Notes: generated by a model from the letters alone, not told the origin. 64,000 nt of DNA from Diphasiastrum complanatum (GCA_029204225.1 CM055099.1:42896597-42960596), one strand, 5' to 3'. Counted from the stretch's first letter, positions 47,673-58,442 are shown. Translations and numbers: made by a program.

Positions 47673-48688
47673 CTAGGCTACATTCAGCACATTTAGTGGA
47701 AACGTGATTGGTGTATCCAAAGTTCGATCTAATAAGGAAATCTCGCTAAAATCTGATTGATTATCTTGTTGACACATATATCCTACTGTACAGTCAATCG
47801 TTGCAAGAGCTTCATTCCAATTGACCGTATTTGTTTGGGAATCGTAATGAACTCCCAAATTTTTCTGTGGTCGATCCGTTGTTGAAAAATTGTCATCCTT
47901 ATTTTGAACCACTGGTTTGATAGTCCAAGTTGTAGGATCAATTTTAACTGCACGTTCACGATTTTCAAAAGTGATTCTTCCTGTACCCCAGTTATGAATT
48001 ACTTGCGCAACTCGTAACCATGGACGTCCCAATAGAACTCGGTAAACATTAGGCGCTTCTGGTAAGTCCATCACTACGAAAGTAATGATGAACTGTACTC
48101 CTGCAATCCTAACAGGTATATCTTCCACCATTCCTCGTGGACGAACTATCGTTTGATCAGCTAGCTTAATAGCAAAAGTAGCGGTTTGATCTTTCTAAGA
48201 CCCCATTTTGCACATAGCTTTGTAGAAATCAGGTTAACTCCTGAACCGCCATCTATCACGACTGCTTCTTTAGGAAATTGTCTATGTTGTATCGGCAGAG
48301 TGATATTCTTTTGTTCACTTTTCCAAGCGGCTCCAACATGGAGTACTTCGTTAGATTCTTCAAATCCAGCACAAAAAAGTGGCTCCTGATGGACTTCTGG
48401 TTCTTCTTGAGCTAACTTTTGTGCTAAGACTTCTTTTGCTTTTGGCACCAACTTCATGAACTCTCCCAATGAAATATTGACCTTACTAGACAAAATGTTC
48501 ATGAGTAGTTCTGTTTGCGGTGCTTCTGGTTCAGTCATCTTGAAGGGTTCTTCAAGATGATGTAACTGATCATTCATATCCATATGTAAATTTCTTGAAG
48601 ACTGCAATGGTGCAGACCGAACTTCAACTGTTGATTTAGCAGCTTCAAGCTCCTCTTCTTCTTGTAGATGTTTAATCCACTGCCTCAT
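47673..48688 (-). pseudogene. Gypsy-2 retropepsin
   Basis: VVIDGGSGVNLISTKLCAKWGL near the end of the first frame (48161-48688), then after a frame change FIITFVVMDLPE, YRVLLGRPWLRVAQVIHNWG and ITFENRERAVKID. The order matches Gypsy-1. The active-site triplet is D-G-G. An N-terminal region with KMTEPEAPQTELLMNIL also matches Gypsy-1 (MVEPEEPHTKRLMILL). Confidence 0.82.
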
Positions 48689-48724
48689 ATTCTGTTATCT
48701 TTGTTTTTCTGCATTAAGATTTGG

Positions 48725-49168
48725 TTAGACTCCCGATGCTATTGGCGTATCGTTCAATAGTATAGAATCAGCAGGTACCGGATCCACTACTGGTTCTTTT
48801 TGCTTCTGTGCTCTAGTGACCACCATCAAGGGTGCACTTGGTTTATTCAGAGCTACTGGTCTTTGCTTGATTGTTATCAAATTTATAGGTGCTGTAGCTG
48901 GTGGTGGCTTCGGTCTTGCTGGACAGTCTTTATAGCAATGCCTATAACCACAGTCACGACAGAATGGTACAAATTTCTCTTTATTTGGACATTCTACAAC
49001 TCTATGATTTTCTCCACATGCAAAGCATCTAAGTGGTGCTTTGGTCCAATTTCTAGAAGCTTGTTGTTGAGCGACAGCATAAATGGGATACTGTTCTGAA
49101 GATCCACCTTCCTGATCATTACCATAGATCCATTGCTCAGCACTTCCGTAAGGTCCTGGTTCCATCAA
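48725..49168 (-). pseudogene. Gypsy-2 knuckle-rich region after Gag
   Basis: CFACGENHRVVECP and CRDCGYRHCYKDCP, both CX2CX3HX4C. With the knuckle at the end of Gag (WCSICTGNHTVNECP) this makes three. Followed by a Pro/Ala-rich linker into the protease. Confidence 0.85.
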
Positions 49169-49419
49169 ATTGGCAGAATGAGCAGAGTGCTTTGGTGGGG
49201 CAGGTAAAGCTAAACATTTCGGGTATCCAAGAGCAGATTGTCACGGTCTTACTGCTGGATTACCTCCATACTATGGTTCTCGATATCCCATCTGGGCATA
49301 CCGTTGTTGAATTATCCGAGGGTTGAAGTTGCAAAAAGCAATCTCATGATCAAGTGAATTACACAATGGCAAACACTGAGTTCCATTCATTTTTTCAATT
49401 GAGGACACTCGTTCACTGT

Positions 49420-50254
49420 GTGATTTCCTGTACAAATAGAACACCAGACATTTTTCCTGGTAGAAAAAGTCTTTGCAAGCTTTTCAGGTTCCTTGTTTGC
49501 TTCCCCGTGGAAATTTTCCAATGCTTTGATCTTCTCATCAAATTGCAATTGCAACTTTTCCATCTATTTCTGCTGGTTCTTCCCAAGTTTCTCGAACTCA
49601 TTGAGCAACATTTCTGCAGTAGCATTGGCATTCGTTGATGCAATAGTGGTGGATGTCGTAGTAGTCTGCTCTGATGTATAAGGCAACATACTTATATTTG
49701 GCTCCTCATCTGAATCTTCATCCTCCTCCCAAATTGCATCGTCCATAGCATTTTTGTAAGAGTGCATACTCATTATGGCATTTCAACTCACATCTGATCC
49801 GTTTAGGTAGACCTGACAAAAACCACATAATCATGGCATTTGCATTAATCAGCTCAGGTTCGCATTTAGATCTAAGACGTTTCACCTGTTCAATGTAATC
49901 TCGAACCATTTTTCGCTTTTCCATTTTAATTTTACTTAAAAGTAGAAAAGGGTCTTCCATAAACTTTTGCGGTTTGAACCGTGTGATAAGGGCTCGCTTA
50001 ACAACCTCCCAATCTGTACGCTCAGTTTCATCTTGGTTATAGTACCACTCTTGTGCTGCGTCTGTTAAGGCCATAGGAAACAACTTAAGTTTATCTTGAG
50101 GATAAATCTCACCACAGACTTCATAGGATTCAGCATAGATCTGAAGAAATCTAACTGGATCTATTAATCCATTATATTTGGGTAGATCCAAACGGGGTGC
50201 TCTTCTAACTATAATTGGATTGACTTCCTGTGGAGCACCTCCAGGGATAGCCAT
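49420..50254 (-). pseudogene. Gypsy-2 Gag
   Basis: ATG at 50254 (MAIPGGAPQEVN), then APRLDLPKYNGLIDPVRFLQ, AAQEWYYNQ, LLSKIKMEKRKMVRDYIEQV and MIMWFLSGLPKRIRCELK. The C-terminal part, DEDSDEEPNISMLPYT, a coiled-coil-like MLLNEFEKLGKNQQK and the knuckle WCSICTGNHTVNECP, follows in two other frames. It is the direct paralogue of the Gypsy-1 Gag at 16988. Confidence 0.9.
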
Positions 50255-50499
50255 CTTAACAAATTTAGATTAAGTAGACAATGAGATTGGATCTAGATTT
50301 TTTAATCACAACTATCTCAGATTAGATATTCTAGATCTATTGCATTTTTCAAGAATCTGATTCTATATCATGAAAAATTTTTTGAGATTCGATCAATCGA
50401 TATTTCTCAAAAAATGATAAATCTCTTAGAATCCAATTCAAAATATATCAAATTTGATCCAAATTTTGACAGAGACTTGATCTGGAAAATCAAAAACTT

Positions 50500-51160
50500 A
50501 AAATAGGTCTGGCGAAGGTTCACTAGTCAAAGATTGGCTCAACGAAGGTTCAATAGTGCTATTTTGGACAAAAAACTCTTTGAACATTTTTTTTTTTTAT
50601 GATTTCTTGGGAAATAACCTTATCCGACCTCTCAGGTGAAAGATATGACACAGATACAATTATGGAAAAATGGGCGAAGGTTTATGACACAAGAAAATAC
50701 AGTTTCCAATGGTTGGCGAGGGTAAAATTCAAGATTTTCTATGATTTGATCAATAAGAATCTTCGTCAAACTCAAAAATAGTATTTTACTATAAATAGAA
50801 TGTTTTGGAAACTCGGCAAAGGTTTTGGCAAAGAATCAAGAGTAAAACTGATAATTTTGCAAAAAAGTGACTGTTTTGACAAAAATATGGCAATATGACA
50901 ACTGATCCTCTAAAATTCTTTCTGTTTTTGGTATTATTCTTTGCCGACCTAGCAGTAGATAGATCGGAATCACACCTATGCATAATGATTTGGACGAAGG
51001 TTCTTTTTTTGTATTTTTAGGGTTTTGATGATTTTTTGGTGTTTTTTGACGGTTTTTCTGATGTTTTCGAAAATCTGTTGGAAATTAATCTTTGCCCTTC
51101 AAACTGAAGGTTCTGTGATCAAAATTGAAGGTGTCTGCAACTCGGCAAAGGTTTTTTAAA
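50500..51160. repeat. Leader copies of the GGCGAAGGTT motif
   Basis: Nine or so copies, mostly one orientation: about 50511, 50543, 50672, 50714, 50758 (inverted), 50811, 50993, 51088 (inverted) and 51141, often preceded by CTC as in ACTCGGCAAAGGTTTT. Background is T-rich and non-coding. Confidence 0.75.
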
Positions 51161-51470
51161 AGAGGATAAAAAGTTATAAGCTCTGATGATACTTTTTGCC
51201 TCTTTTTGACAAATCTGACAGATTTGACCGATTTTTGCTATTTTCTCTGATATCTCAATTCCAAATGGATCTTAAGATTGGTGATCTGAATAGCTTTTCC
51301 TGTTTTAACAATCAGATTAGATTTCAAACAAGCAAATCCACTCAAATCAAACAAAATCAATCCTAAACTAACCCTAAAATGTAGATCTAACACTATTCAT
51401 GCCACGACAAGATGCCTAATGCCAGCTAACCATCCAACAATCATGTTGCAAACTGAAAAATTGGCGTAGC

Positions 51471-51488
51471 TCCCCGGAAATGGCGCCA
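51471..51488 (-). other. Primer-binding site of Gypsy-2
   Basis: Minus strand TGGCGCCATTTCCGGGGA, four bases from the LTR end. Confidence 0.85.
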
Positions 51489-51492
51489 AAAT

Positions 51493-51714
51493 TGTAGTGG
51501 GTTTCTTTCCTTGCCTAACCTGAATCCAAGATCTAGTAAATCTAGCATCATAGAGACAGAGTTAGTTGTCACGCGTAGGTTCGTTCCCTTGAGAGTGATA
51601 GTTTAGTTCAGATTTCAGCATGAATGGAAGATCTAAATCTAACCCTACATCCATTAACCCTACTCATTAACACTAAGATCCATTACCACTACGATCCACA
51701 ACAAAGATAGCTTA

Positions 51715-51747
<33 letters not shown>

Positions 51748-52250
51748 ATAAAAAGTATAATAACACTCAATCCCAATAACATTCAGATCCAATAATTAGC
51801 AAAATCCAAAGAAAGTGTGAGAGATGGAGAAGGAAAGAAGAAGAGCAAGGACATTCATCAATTCATTTTTGAAGAGAACCAATCTGCTTTATTGAAATGA
51901 GAAAATGAACATGAGGAGCAACTCGATTTGGTCTCTTCTTATAGTAGAGAGGAGGACCCTGGCCTCTGAATCATATTGGTCCAGTCTTGCCTCTCTTTTT
52001 ATTCAAATTTAAAAAAGTGTGGGAACCATCAAAATTAGAAGGAAACCCAACTTTATTCACTAACTTGACATTTAGGCCCTGCGACATTAAAAGTCTCGCA
52101 AAAAGACCTAAAGTTCCTTTTATTGACTTTTAACTAATCAATCAAATAAGTACGTGATCATCAGGTTGGACTTACACACGCAGGGTGCCAAATCTCTCTC
52201 ACTTATTAACTAGGGTTAGGGTTGCCTTGGGATCTGCAAACCCTCCAACA
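51493..52250 (-). repeat. 5' LTR of Gypsy-2
   Basis: 758 bp, TGTAGTGGG to CCTCCAACA, followed by the target duplication TGAAC. A TATA-like CTATAAG on the minus strand lies at 51938-51944. Confidence 0.93.
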
Positions 52251-52255
52251 TGAAC

Positions 52256-52974
52256 CAACATTTGTTGGCCGTATGGCCTGGTTTGTGGCAGTGATCGCAG
52301 GAAGAAGATTGTTGATTTGAGGACTTCGTCTTCTCAAATCTTGGCTTGCTTTTGTTCTTCTTCTTTCCTTTCGTGAAGAGAGCCTTTTCTTGATCATTGC
52401 TTCTCTTTCATTTGTCTCTCATTAGTCTCTCATCAATGACAAGACTGACTACTTTGTCGAATGTCATATCTGGTAGACACAGTATGAGCATTCTCAGCGG
52501 CTGATAGGACGTCGGTAGAGATTTCATAAAGTACATCAATTGTTGTGGTGCTGGGACCTGGTGCTCCTATCTTGATGCAACGAGTTGAGCGAAGATCATT
52601 TTGATCTTCTCAACGTGCTGATTTGCCATCCCACCGTATGGATTACAACTGATTGTGAAGGTGCATGACTGAAGCTGCACTTCTCACTTCATACTTCTTA
52701 ATCTTTCCCACGCTGCATGGAGGCTTTCGCAGTCTTCAATTTGCATGAGTAGATCTTCGTTAATGGACAAAATGATGTCGCCATTACACGCTCATCCTTT
52801 CTAATCCATTCAGCTCTCCTCGGGTGTCCCTCCCTCTGGAGGCTGCACCTTTGAGAATTCGGTCACCGACCAGATGCCTTCACCCTTCAAAAGTGTTTTG
52901 ATCTTGAATTTCCATATCCTGTAATTTGTGCCATCAAGACTAATTGTTACTCTTGTTTGGATTGTTGTAGCCAT
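52256..52974 (-). pseudogene. Copia-4 Gag, N-terminal part
   Basis: ATG at 52974 (MATTIQTR), then ISLDGTNYRIWKFKIKTLL, the signature of Copia Gag. LLMQIEDCESLHAAWERL, YFMKSLPTSYQPLRMLIL and a Lys/Ser-rich linker lead to the complete knuckle CDHCHKPGHTANKC next to the Gypsy-2 insertion. Stops occur at several points and at least one frame change near 52780. Confidence 0.85.
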
Positions 52975-53026
52975 ATTGTGTTGTCTAGATAATCACTGCT
53001 TGGATATCAGTAGTAATAACCTGTGC

Positions 53027-53038
53027 GCTCTGATACCA
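53027..53038 (-). other. Primer-binding site of Copia-4
   Basis: Minus strand TGGTATCAGAGC, adjoining the LTR at 53039. Confidence 0.9.
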
Positions 53039-53748
53039 TGTCACGAGACTATTTTTTTTTCGTTGTCATGAACGATTTCCTTTTTTTTGAATTTTTTTTG
53101 GTGCGGAAGCTTCACAGAAACCTAGACACACGACTACACATCACAGAACAGATTCCATTCTAGTAATCAAGATAGCGTAAGACAAGGAGATGCACAAAAA
53201 TAGAACAATTATTTATCAGTTTAATTGTTAGAGTGAGATCGTCAGTGTCTCGTTCATTGGCGGCCTGACACTCTGCTCTTTTGCTGTGTTCTGCTCGTTG
53301 GCAAACTTTCATGCACATCTTTTTTGTTTCTAGTGTTTTTTTTTCTGCTCTACTCACACACATTCTCTCTGTGTGTTTTTGATCCAAAAATATAGTTTTA
53401 TCTCCGCTGTGTGGAGTTTACATGATAGCTAAAAAGAGTAGCTAATGCTAATCAACTAATCAGTTACTCTCTGTCGTTGCTACCCATTTCAATTGGGCAT
53501 GAAGTCTAAGGCTCCAAGCCCGTTGAGCTGCCAGTTGGCAGCGCGAAAGATTTCCCTTCTTTTCTTTCGTTTCCTTTCGTTTCTTTCGTGTCTTTTCATT
53601 TTGCGTCGCTTTGCGGTACAAGAGGCATGTTTACGATTCACGAATCGTTCGTCCTTCGAGTCAAGGGACGTTGACTTTCGTGAATTGTTCTCTGTTTGAC
53701 CTTCGCTTCGTGTTCGTGTTGCGGCAAAGGAGTTCACCATTTCTGACA
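53039..53748 (-). repeat. 5' LTR of Copia-4
   Basis: Begins TGTCACGAG and ends TTTCTGACA, so its termini are inverted copies (TGTCA/TGACA). The right end is inferred from this symmetry because the second LTR is missing. Confidence 0.65.
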
Positions 53749-53862
53749 TGATGGAGGACATCGGCACAAAAATTTACCAATCCTGACAGCAACAGTCTCT
53801 CCTTTAAGAAGCACAAAAGATCCAGGAAGAAAAAGCTTCAATTGGTGTGGGACCACCAATCC

Positions 53863-53879
53863 AATAAGGAGGGGGGTAA
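53863..53879 (+). other. Polypurine tract before a plus-strand LTR
   Basis: AATAAGGAGGGGGGTAA directly upstream of TGTTAGC at 53880. Confidence 0.55.
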
Positions 53880-55146
53880 TGTTAGCAACTGTGGTAACAC
53901 AAGTAAAAAAATAAAAACAGAAAAATAAAACTCCATGGCATGTGTTTTGTAAGTCCACGTATGAGTATTTGTCAATAAACTTCCACCATGGCATGTGTTT
54001 TGTAAGACCATGAGTAGAAGCTTAAAATAATAAAATAACTTAAAACTTAGGATTAGAACTTAGACTTAAGAAACTTAAGCTTAGAAATATTTGTCTTCAG
54101 TTATCTTAAGTTTCAAAGTTAGAAACTTTTGAATGTCTAAGTCTTAAGTTAGAAGTTCTAGAATGACTAGTTTTAAACTAATCTCATAAGTTAGTGGATA
54201 CTTATGGAAGACCCTCCTTGCTATAAAAGGAGAGGTATTTGCCATGTACATAACACTTTTGAGATTAAGCTATCTTGCTCTCTATTTTGAGATTATCATT
54301 CTATTTCATTTGTGTTCCCTTTGGGAAGGTGCATAGCTTGAGGGAAGGTGCTCGGGCCTCCTCTGTGAAAATTGTCAAAAAAAAATATTGGTTGTTTTGT
54401 GTCTTTTAGTTTGTGAGGAAAACATCACATGTGTGGAGCATGTTCCCACGTGTAAAAAAAGTCAAAAATAGTTTATGATGTTCACTTTAGGGTTTTTATG
54501 ACAAGCTTCTTTGTGTAGAGTTGTGATAGGACCAAAAATTGGCATAGATGGCAAATTGGCAAAATCCACATGTAATGCCTCTATTGAGCCAAAAGTGAGT
54601 CATGATGCAATCTCGAGCTAGATAGGCACATGAATAGGGTTTTGACACTTGTAATAAAGTAATTTGATGAGTGATAGAGTCAAAAGTTGGTTTCGACCAA
54701 GGGGTCCAATAAGATTAAGGAGGCTATGATTAGGGGTCCAATAGAATTGAAGAGACTATGATTAGGGGTCCAATAGCATGCAAGGAGGAATCTCCACAAG
54801 TTCTATATGTACTTCTCCTTCAAATCATTATGCAAGCTGAGTTTTTGAGTCAAACCTTGTTGGTGAGATTTGCTTGTTGAATTTTTTCTCTCTACACGAG
54901 TTGGAATTAGCTTTATTCTCTCTCAACCCAAGGAGAGGAGCTTAATTTTCCTTAGTTTTTTCAAGAAACTTTCCTTTCATGTGCATGAGCTTTAGTTATC
55001 AACAATTGCATCCATCTTTGCCTCTATGTCTTGATTTTTTGATCTAGATCTTGGAAATCAATCTAGAATCAATCAACAAGTACACAAGCTTGCTTAGGAG
55101 ATCAATCACACACTTTAGGGCATTCTCACACATGTGTATTTTCACA
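53880..55146 (+). repeat. Plus-strand Copia LTR region (one long or two adjoining LTRs)
   Basis: Starts TGTTAGC after a polypurine tract and ends TTTTCACA before a primer site. A TATA (CTATAAAAG, 54221-54229) lies in the first third. Three copies of an AGGGGTCCAATA unit lie at about 54697-54775 with ~33-bp spacing. The length of 1.27 kb, with only one obvious TATA early, leaves open that a 3' LTR of one element abuts a 5' LTR of another. Confidence 0.5.
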
Positions 55147-55159
55147 TGGTATCAGAGCC
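55147..55159 (+). other. Primer-binding site, plus-strand Copia
   Basis: TGGTATCAGAGCC right after the LTR end at 55146. Confidence 0.9.
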
Positions 55160-55766
55160 TACCTAAGCTTTTGATGTCTGTTTCATCCAAAGTTTCAAAA
55201 ATTTCTTGAAAATCTAGATCTAGAAAGACTAGTTTGCATCTCCCATGCTATCTCTACCAAAATTGGATCAAAATGGTTCATTATCATAAGGATTGAAACA
55301 TTTTTTATATTGTACGGATTTTCCTACTCAGACATGTGTGAAGGACAACAAAATTCAGTTTTATAGTTCTCTTCCATGTGTGAGCCAAATTTGGTGGTTG
55401 ATAACTAGTTTGAAAGCTATTTGAGTCTAGTTTGTGTAGCCATTGACTCCATAGTGATTGGATCTCCCAATCAAAACTTATAGTCAGTTAAATCAAGGTG
55501 GGTAGGGCACCCAGCCTGGTTGAACACTTTTATTTACGACTCTCTTATGCTTGTTTGATCAAAAATCTCACTTCTAGGCTTGCCAATCACACTTTCTTGA
55601 GATCTAGTTATCAATTTGAGATCATAGTGACATTCTTTCAAACAATTGGCTTGTATTTGAGTGATTTGTGGATTCTTGGAGTGTTTCACACATGCCAAAG
55701 ATAGCTTGACCCAAACTTAGCCCATACTTCATCAATTGATGTGAGAGTGATCTAGATAAAGAGAGA

Positions 55767-55994
55767 TTGGAAAAGCTAGTGAGGTCCATATCTCACTTTG
55801 TTGCAAGATCTTGCATAGGATCCTATAGTCCAATTCACAAGGAGCCTTACATGGCATATATGGGTTCCTATCTATTGGAATCTAGTGAAAGGCTATCCAC
55901 TTCCAATTATTCTATTTGGAAGTTGAGGATGGAGTCTATTCAAACACTCCAAGATGGGGGTGCAAAAAAAACGAGCATAAAAAAGCGTTCATAA
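55767..55994 (+). pseudogene. Truncated Copia Gag (Copia-6)
   Basis: In the plus-strand frame, ERLSTSNYSIWKLRMESI matches the L-G-NY-xW-xxRM signature of Copia Gag about 0.7 kb downstream of the primer site. Sequence identity with Copia ends near 55955, where a run of A and GCGAGCAT repeats begins. The rest of the element is missing. Confidence 0.65.
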
Positions 55995-56030
55995 AAAAGC
56001 GAGCATCAAGCGAGCATAATGCAGACAACA

Positions 56031-56721
56031 TACAAAGATTACTAAATCTGTCAAAGTAAAGCTTTTGCAATACAACTTCACCTAATTAATTGTGATTTAT
56101 AGGTGGACCATTCTTGACAATTTTAGAATTATCTCAAACAACATTCATAGATTACAAAAAAGAGAAATTATTCATAACAAATCCATAGAAGAACATTACT
56201 TGAATTGCATAAAAAAGCGCGTTTGCATAGTGCACTTGATTTTGCAAACCAAATTCAACGCAATACATTATTGAAAATTGAACTTGAACTACCATTATTG
56301 AAAACATTACTTGAATTACCACTAAGCCTCTTTGCATAGTGCACTTGTTTTTGCAAACTACATTCAACCATATACATTATACAAATACAAAGATTACGAA
56401 ACCTGTCAAAGTAAAGCTTTTGCAGTACAACTTCACCTAAATAATTGTGATTTATAGGTGGACCATTCATGACAAAATTTAGAATTATCTCAAACAACAT
56501 TCATAGATTACAAAAAAGAGAAATTATTCATAACAAATCCATAGAAGAACATTACTTGAATTGCATAAAAAAGTCGTTTGCATAGTGCACTTGATTTTGC
56601 AAACCAAATTCAACGCAATACATTATTGAAAATTGAACTTGAACTACCATTATTGAAAACATTACTTGAATTACCACTAAGACTTGTTTTTGCAAACTAC
56701 ATTCAACCATATACATCATAC
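56031..56721. repeat. 355-bp direct tandem duplication
   Basis: Copy 1 (56031-56385) and copy 2 (56386-56721) both start TACAAAGATTAC and share CACCTAATTAATTGTGATT-like and GACCATTC stretches. Copy 2 lacks CCTCTTTGCATAGTGCA near its end. Each copy also has an internal part-duplication (TTTTGCAAACC / TTTTGCAAACT). Confidence 0.85.
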
Positions 56722-56978
56722 AAAACTGAATTGTATTATATCAAGTTCAAATGGTACATAGTAGTTTCCAAACTTAATTCTACCAAAATTTTGAGACAAA
56801 TAAATTTTTATGGTCTCTATGGAAGAGTATTCAAATAACAACATAGTAGCTCTCTCCAAGTCTCACCCCAATTCTTCTTGCGATCTGTGACAAACAAGAT
56901 AGAAAAATGTTAGATGTGACTTGAAGATGGGTGAGTGAAAAAACATCAGTAGTTTTTGCACAAGCGACTTACCATCAC

Positions 56979-57431
56979 ATATTGTTGAGCATATCAAATG
57001 GCAGATTGATTTCATTGTCAAATCCTATTCCAATTCTTCCTAAAAGTGCTGCAATCTTCAAAAAAGTGCTTGTCCCACACATGAGATCAACCACCATATC
57101 TCCGGGCTTAATGAACACTCTCAACACGTAGTCCCAGAACTTGCAACTACGTCGTGTTCCATTCGTAGAACTCTCAACACGTAGTCTCTCCAAAGTGTTC
57201 CATTCTTATCAATGCTTGAATGAAGCCTACAAAAATATTGAAATTCACCATTAGGATTAGCACAAGACTTGACATATATAATAAAGAAACAGTGATCGAA
57301 TCATCCCCTTGAAAATCAGAGGGTGGGTATGAATCATCATCAAGACCCATTGCTGGTGGCATCTCATAGTTCGTTTGCATGGAGTCCTCGCTCACCCTCT
57401 CTTCGTTTTCGTTGTTTAGGGATAACAACAT
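56979..57431 (-). pseudogene. SAM-dependent methyltransferase-like relic
   Basis: The frame 56979-57193 has FIKPGDMVVDLMCGTST (motif I, like D-h-F-x-G-x-G) and ALLGRIGIGFDNE (motif II, acidic end). This arrangement is typical of N6/N4 DNA methylases of the pfam01555 kind and of other class I enzymes. An upstream stretch (57291-57431) encodes a Glu/Asp-rich MLLSLNNENEERVSEDS segment; a possible intron is 57227-57290. A 53-bp segment bounded by a 17-bp direct repeat (57117-57133 and 57170-57186) shifts the frame just before the domain; without it the frame would read GTLWRDYVLRVF. The catalytic motif (D/N-P-P-Y/W) is not in this fragment, so DNA specificity cannot be shown. Confidence 0.45.
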
Positions 57432-57772
57432 GTACTTGTACTATAGGCTTCGTAGACTTTTTTTTAAAACGAAGTCTACCCCTCTCCCCTTGACCTGTTG
57501 AAGCTTCAACTTGTCAATAATTAGACATGCAACATCAAGCATTCACCATAAGCAATCACCACAAGAAGGCGGAAGAAGAACACGCACTGTCACACTATGA
57601 CAATAACTCATACAGAATGTAAAATGTACAAATAAACCCTGAACCCTGATAGAGAGAAAAAACCTTCGAGTAGACTAATAGACTAGCCTACGGCTATTGA
57701 CAGCTGGTCACAACTGTCAACATTAATGTGCATCGTAAACAGTAACAATGAAGTTTATCATTGATTTCTAGC
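57432..57772 (-). other. Probable remains of the Copia-3 3' LTR
   Basis: Adjoins the polypurine tract at 57773-57790. Contains GAACACGCACTG and other non-coding text, and a hairpin-like GAAGTCTACC/GTAGACTTTT around 57450-57475. The second LTR is missing, so the ends are not proved. Confidence 0.4.
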
Positions 57773-57789
57773 ACTCTCCCTCAATGATA

Positions 57790-58440
57790 AAATTACATTT
57801 TTCTATCTCTAATAGAGTACGAAACCTCTCAAATTTACATCTACCCGATGACTTAGTAAAAATATCTACCTTTTGATCTTCAGATTTACAACAAACAAGA
57901 TCAATGGCTCCATCAAGAATTTTCTTTCAAACAAAATGGTAGTGTATTTCGATGTGCTTGGTTCGAGCATGTAAAACTGGATTTTTGGCAAGGTGAATGC
58001 AACTTTGATTATCGCAAGATATAGTAGTCGCATCCACCTATGGTTGACCTAAATCCACAAGCAATCTTCGTAACCATACCGCTTCTTGTGTAGCATTGCT
58101 GAGTGCTCGATATTCAGCTTCCGTCGATGATAAGACTATTGTAGGTTGATTTTTGCTACTCCATGAAATTGTAGTTGTACCATAACTGAATGTATGACCA
58201 CTTGTAGATCTTCTGTCATCAATATTACCTACCCAATCGGCACCTATATAACCTACCAACATTGGCGTTTCAGGCTAATCATACTTCAAACCAAAATTCA
58301 ATGTCCCTCGAATGTATTTGAGAATACGTTTAGCAGACTTCCAGTGTGCTTGACTAGGATCTTGCATAAATTGACTAACAACACCAACGACATAAGAAAT
58401 ATCAGGTCGTGTGTGTGCCAAATAAATCAAACTACCCACC
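57790..58440 (-). pseudogene. Copia-3 RNase H
   Basis: LVGSLIYLAHTRPDISY, YIGADWVGNIDDRRSTSGH (Asp), TIVLSSTEAEYRALS (Glu), ISCDNQSCIHLA (Asp), then HARTKHIEIHYHFV. The frame is interrupted at about 58439, 58265, 58036 and 57935. Confidence 0.88.
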
Positions 58441-58442
58441 AG

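Larger units (their letters stand above)
39825..52250 (-). mobile_element. Gypsy-2: 12.4-kb Ty3/gypsy element with extra 3' ORF
   Basis: LTRs 39825-40592 and 51493-52250, target duplication TGAAC at 39820-39824 and 52251-52255. Minus-strand order: LTR, primer site, 1.2-kb leader with GGCGAAGGTT motifs, Gag with three knuckles, protease, RT, RNase H, integrase, 3' spacer with the same motif, a long additional ORF region (40643-43550), polypurine tract, LTR. The polyprotein carries several stops and frame changes. Domain order (integrase last) and the TGGCGCC primer suggest the Tat/Athila-like side of plant Gypsy, but a tree would be needed. Confidence 0.93.
39371..53748 (-). mobile_element. 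Copia-4: 5' part of a Copia element, split by Gypsy-2
   Basis: From the right: LTR 53039-53748, primer site 53027-53038, Gag from 52974, interruption by Gypsy-2 (39825-52250), then Gag zinc knuckle and protease to 39371. Integrase, RT, RNase H and the 3' LTR are gone. The two halves join in phase across the TGAAC duplication, giving a Gag with two adjacent knuckles. Confidence 0.88.
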
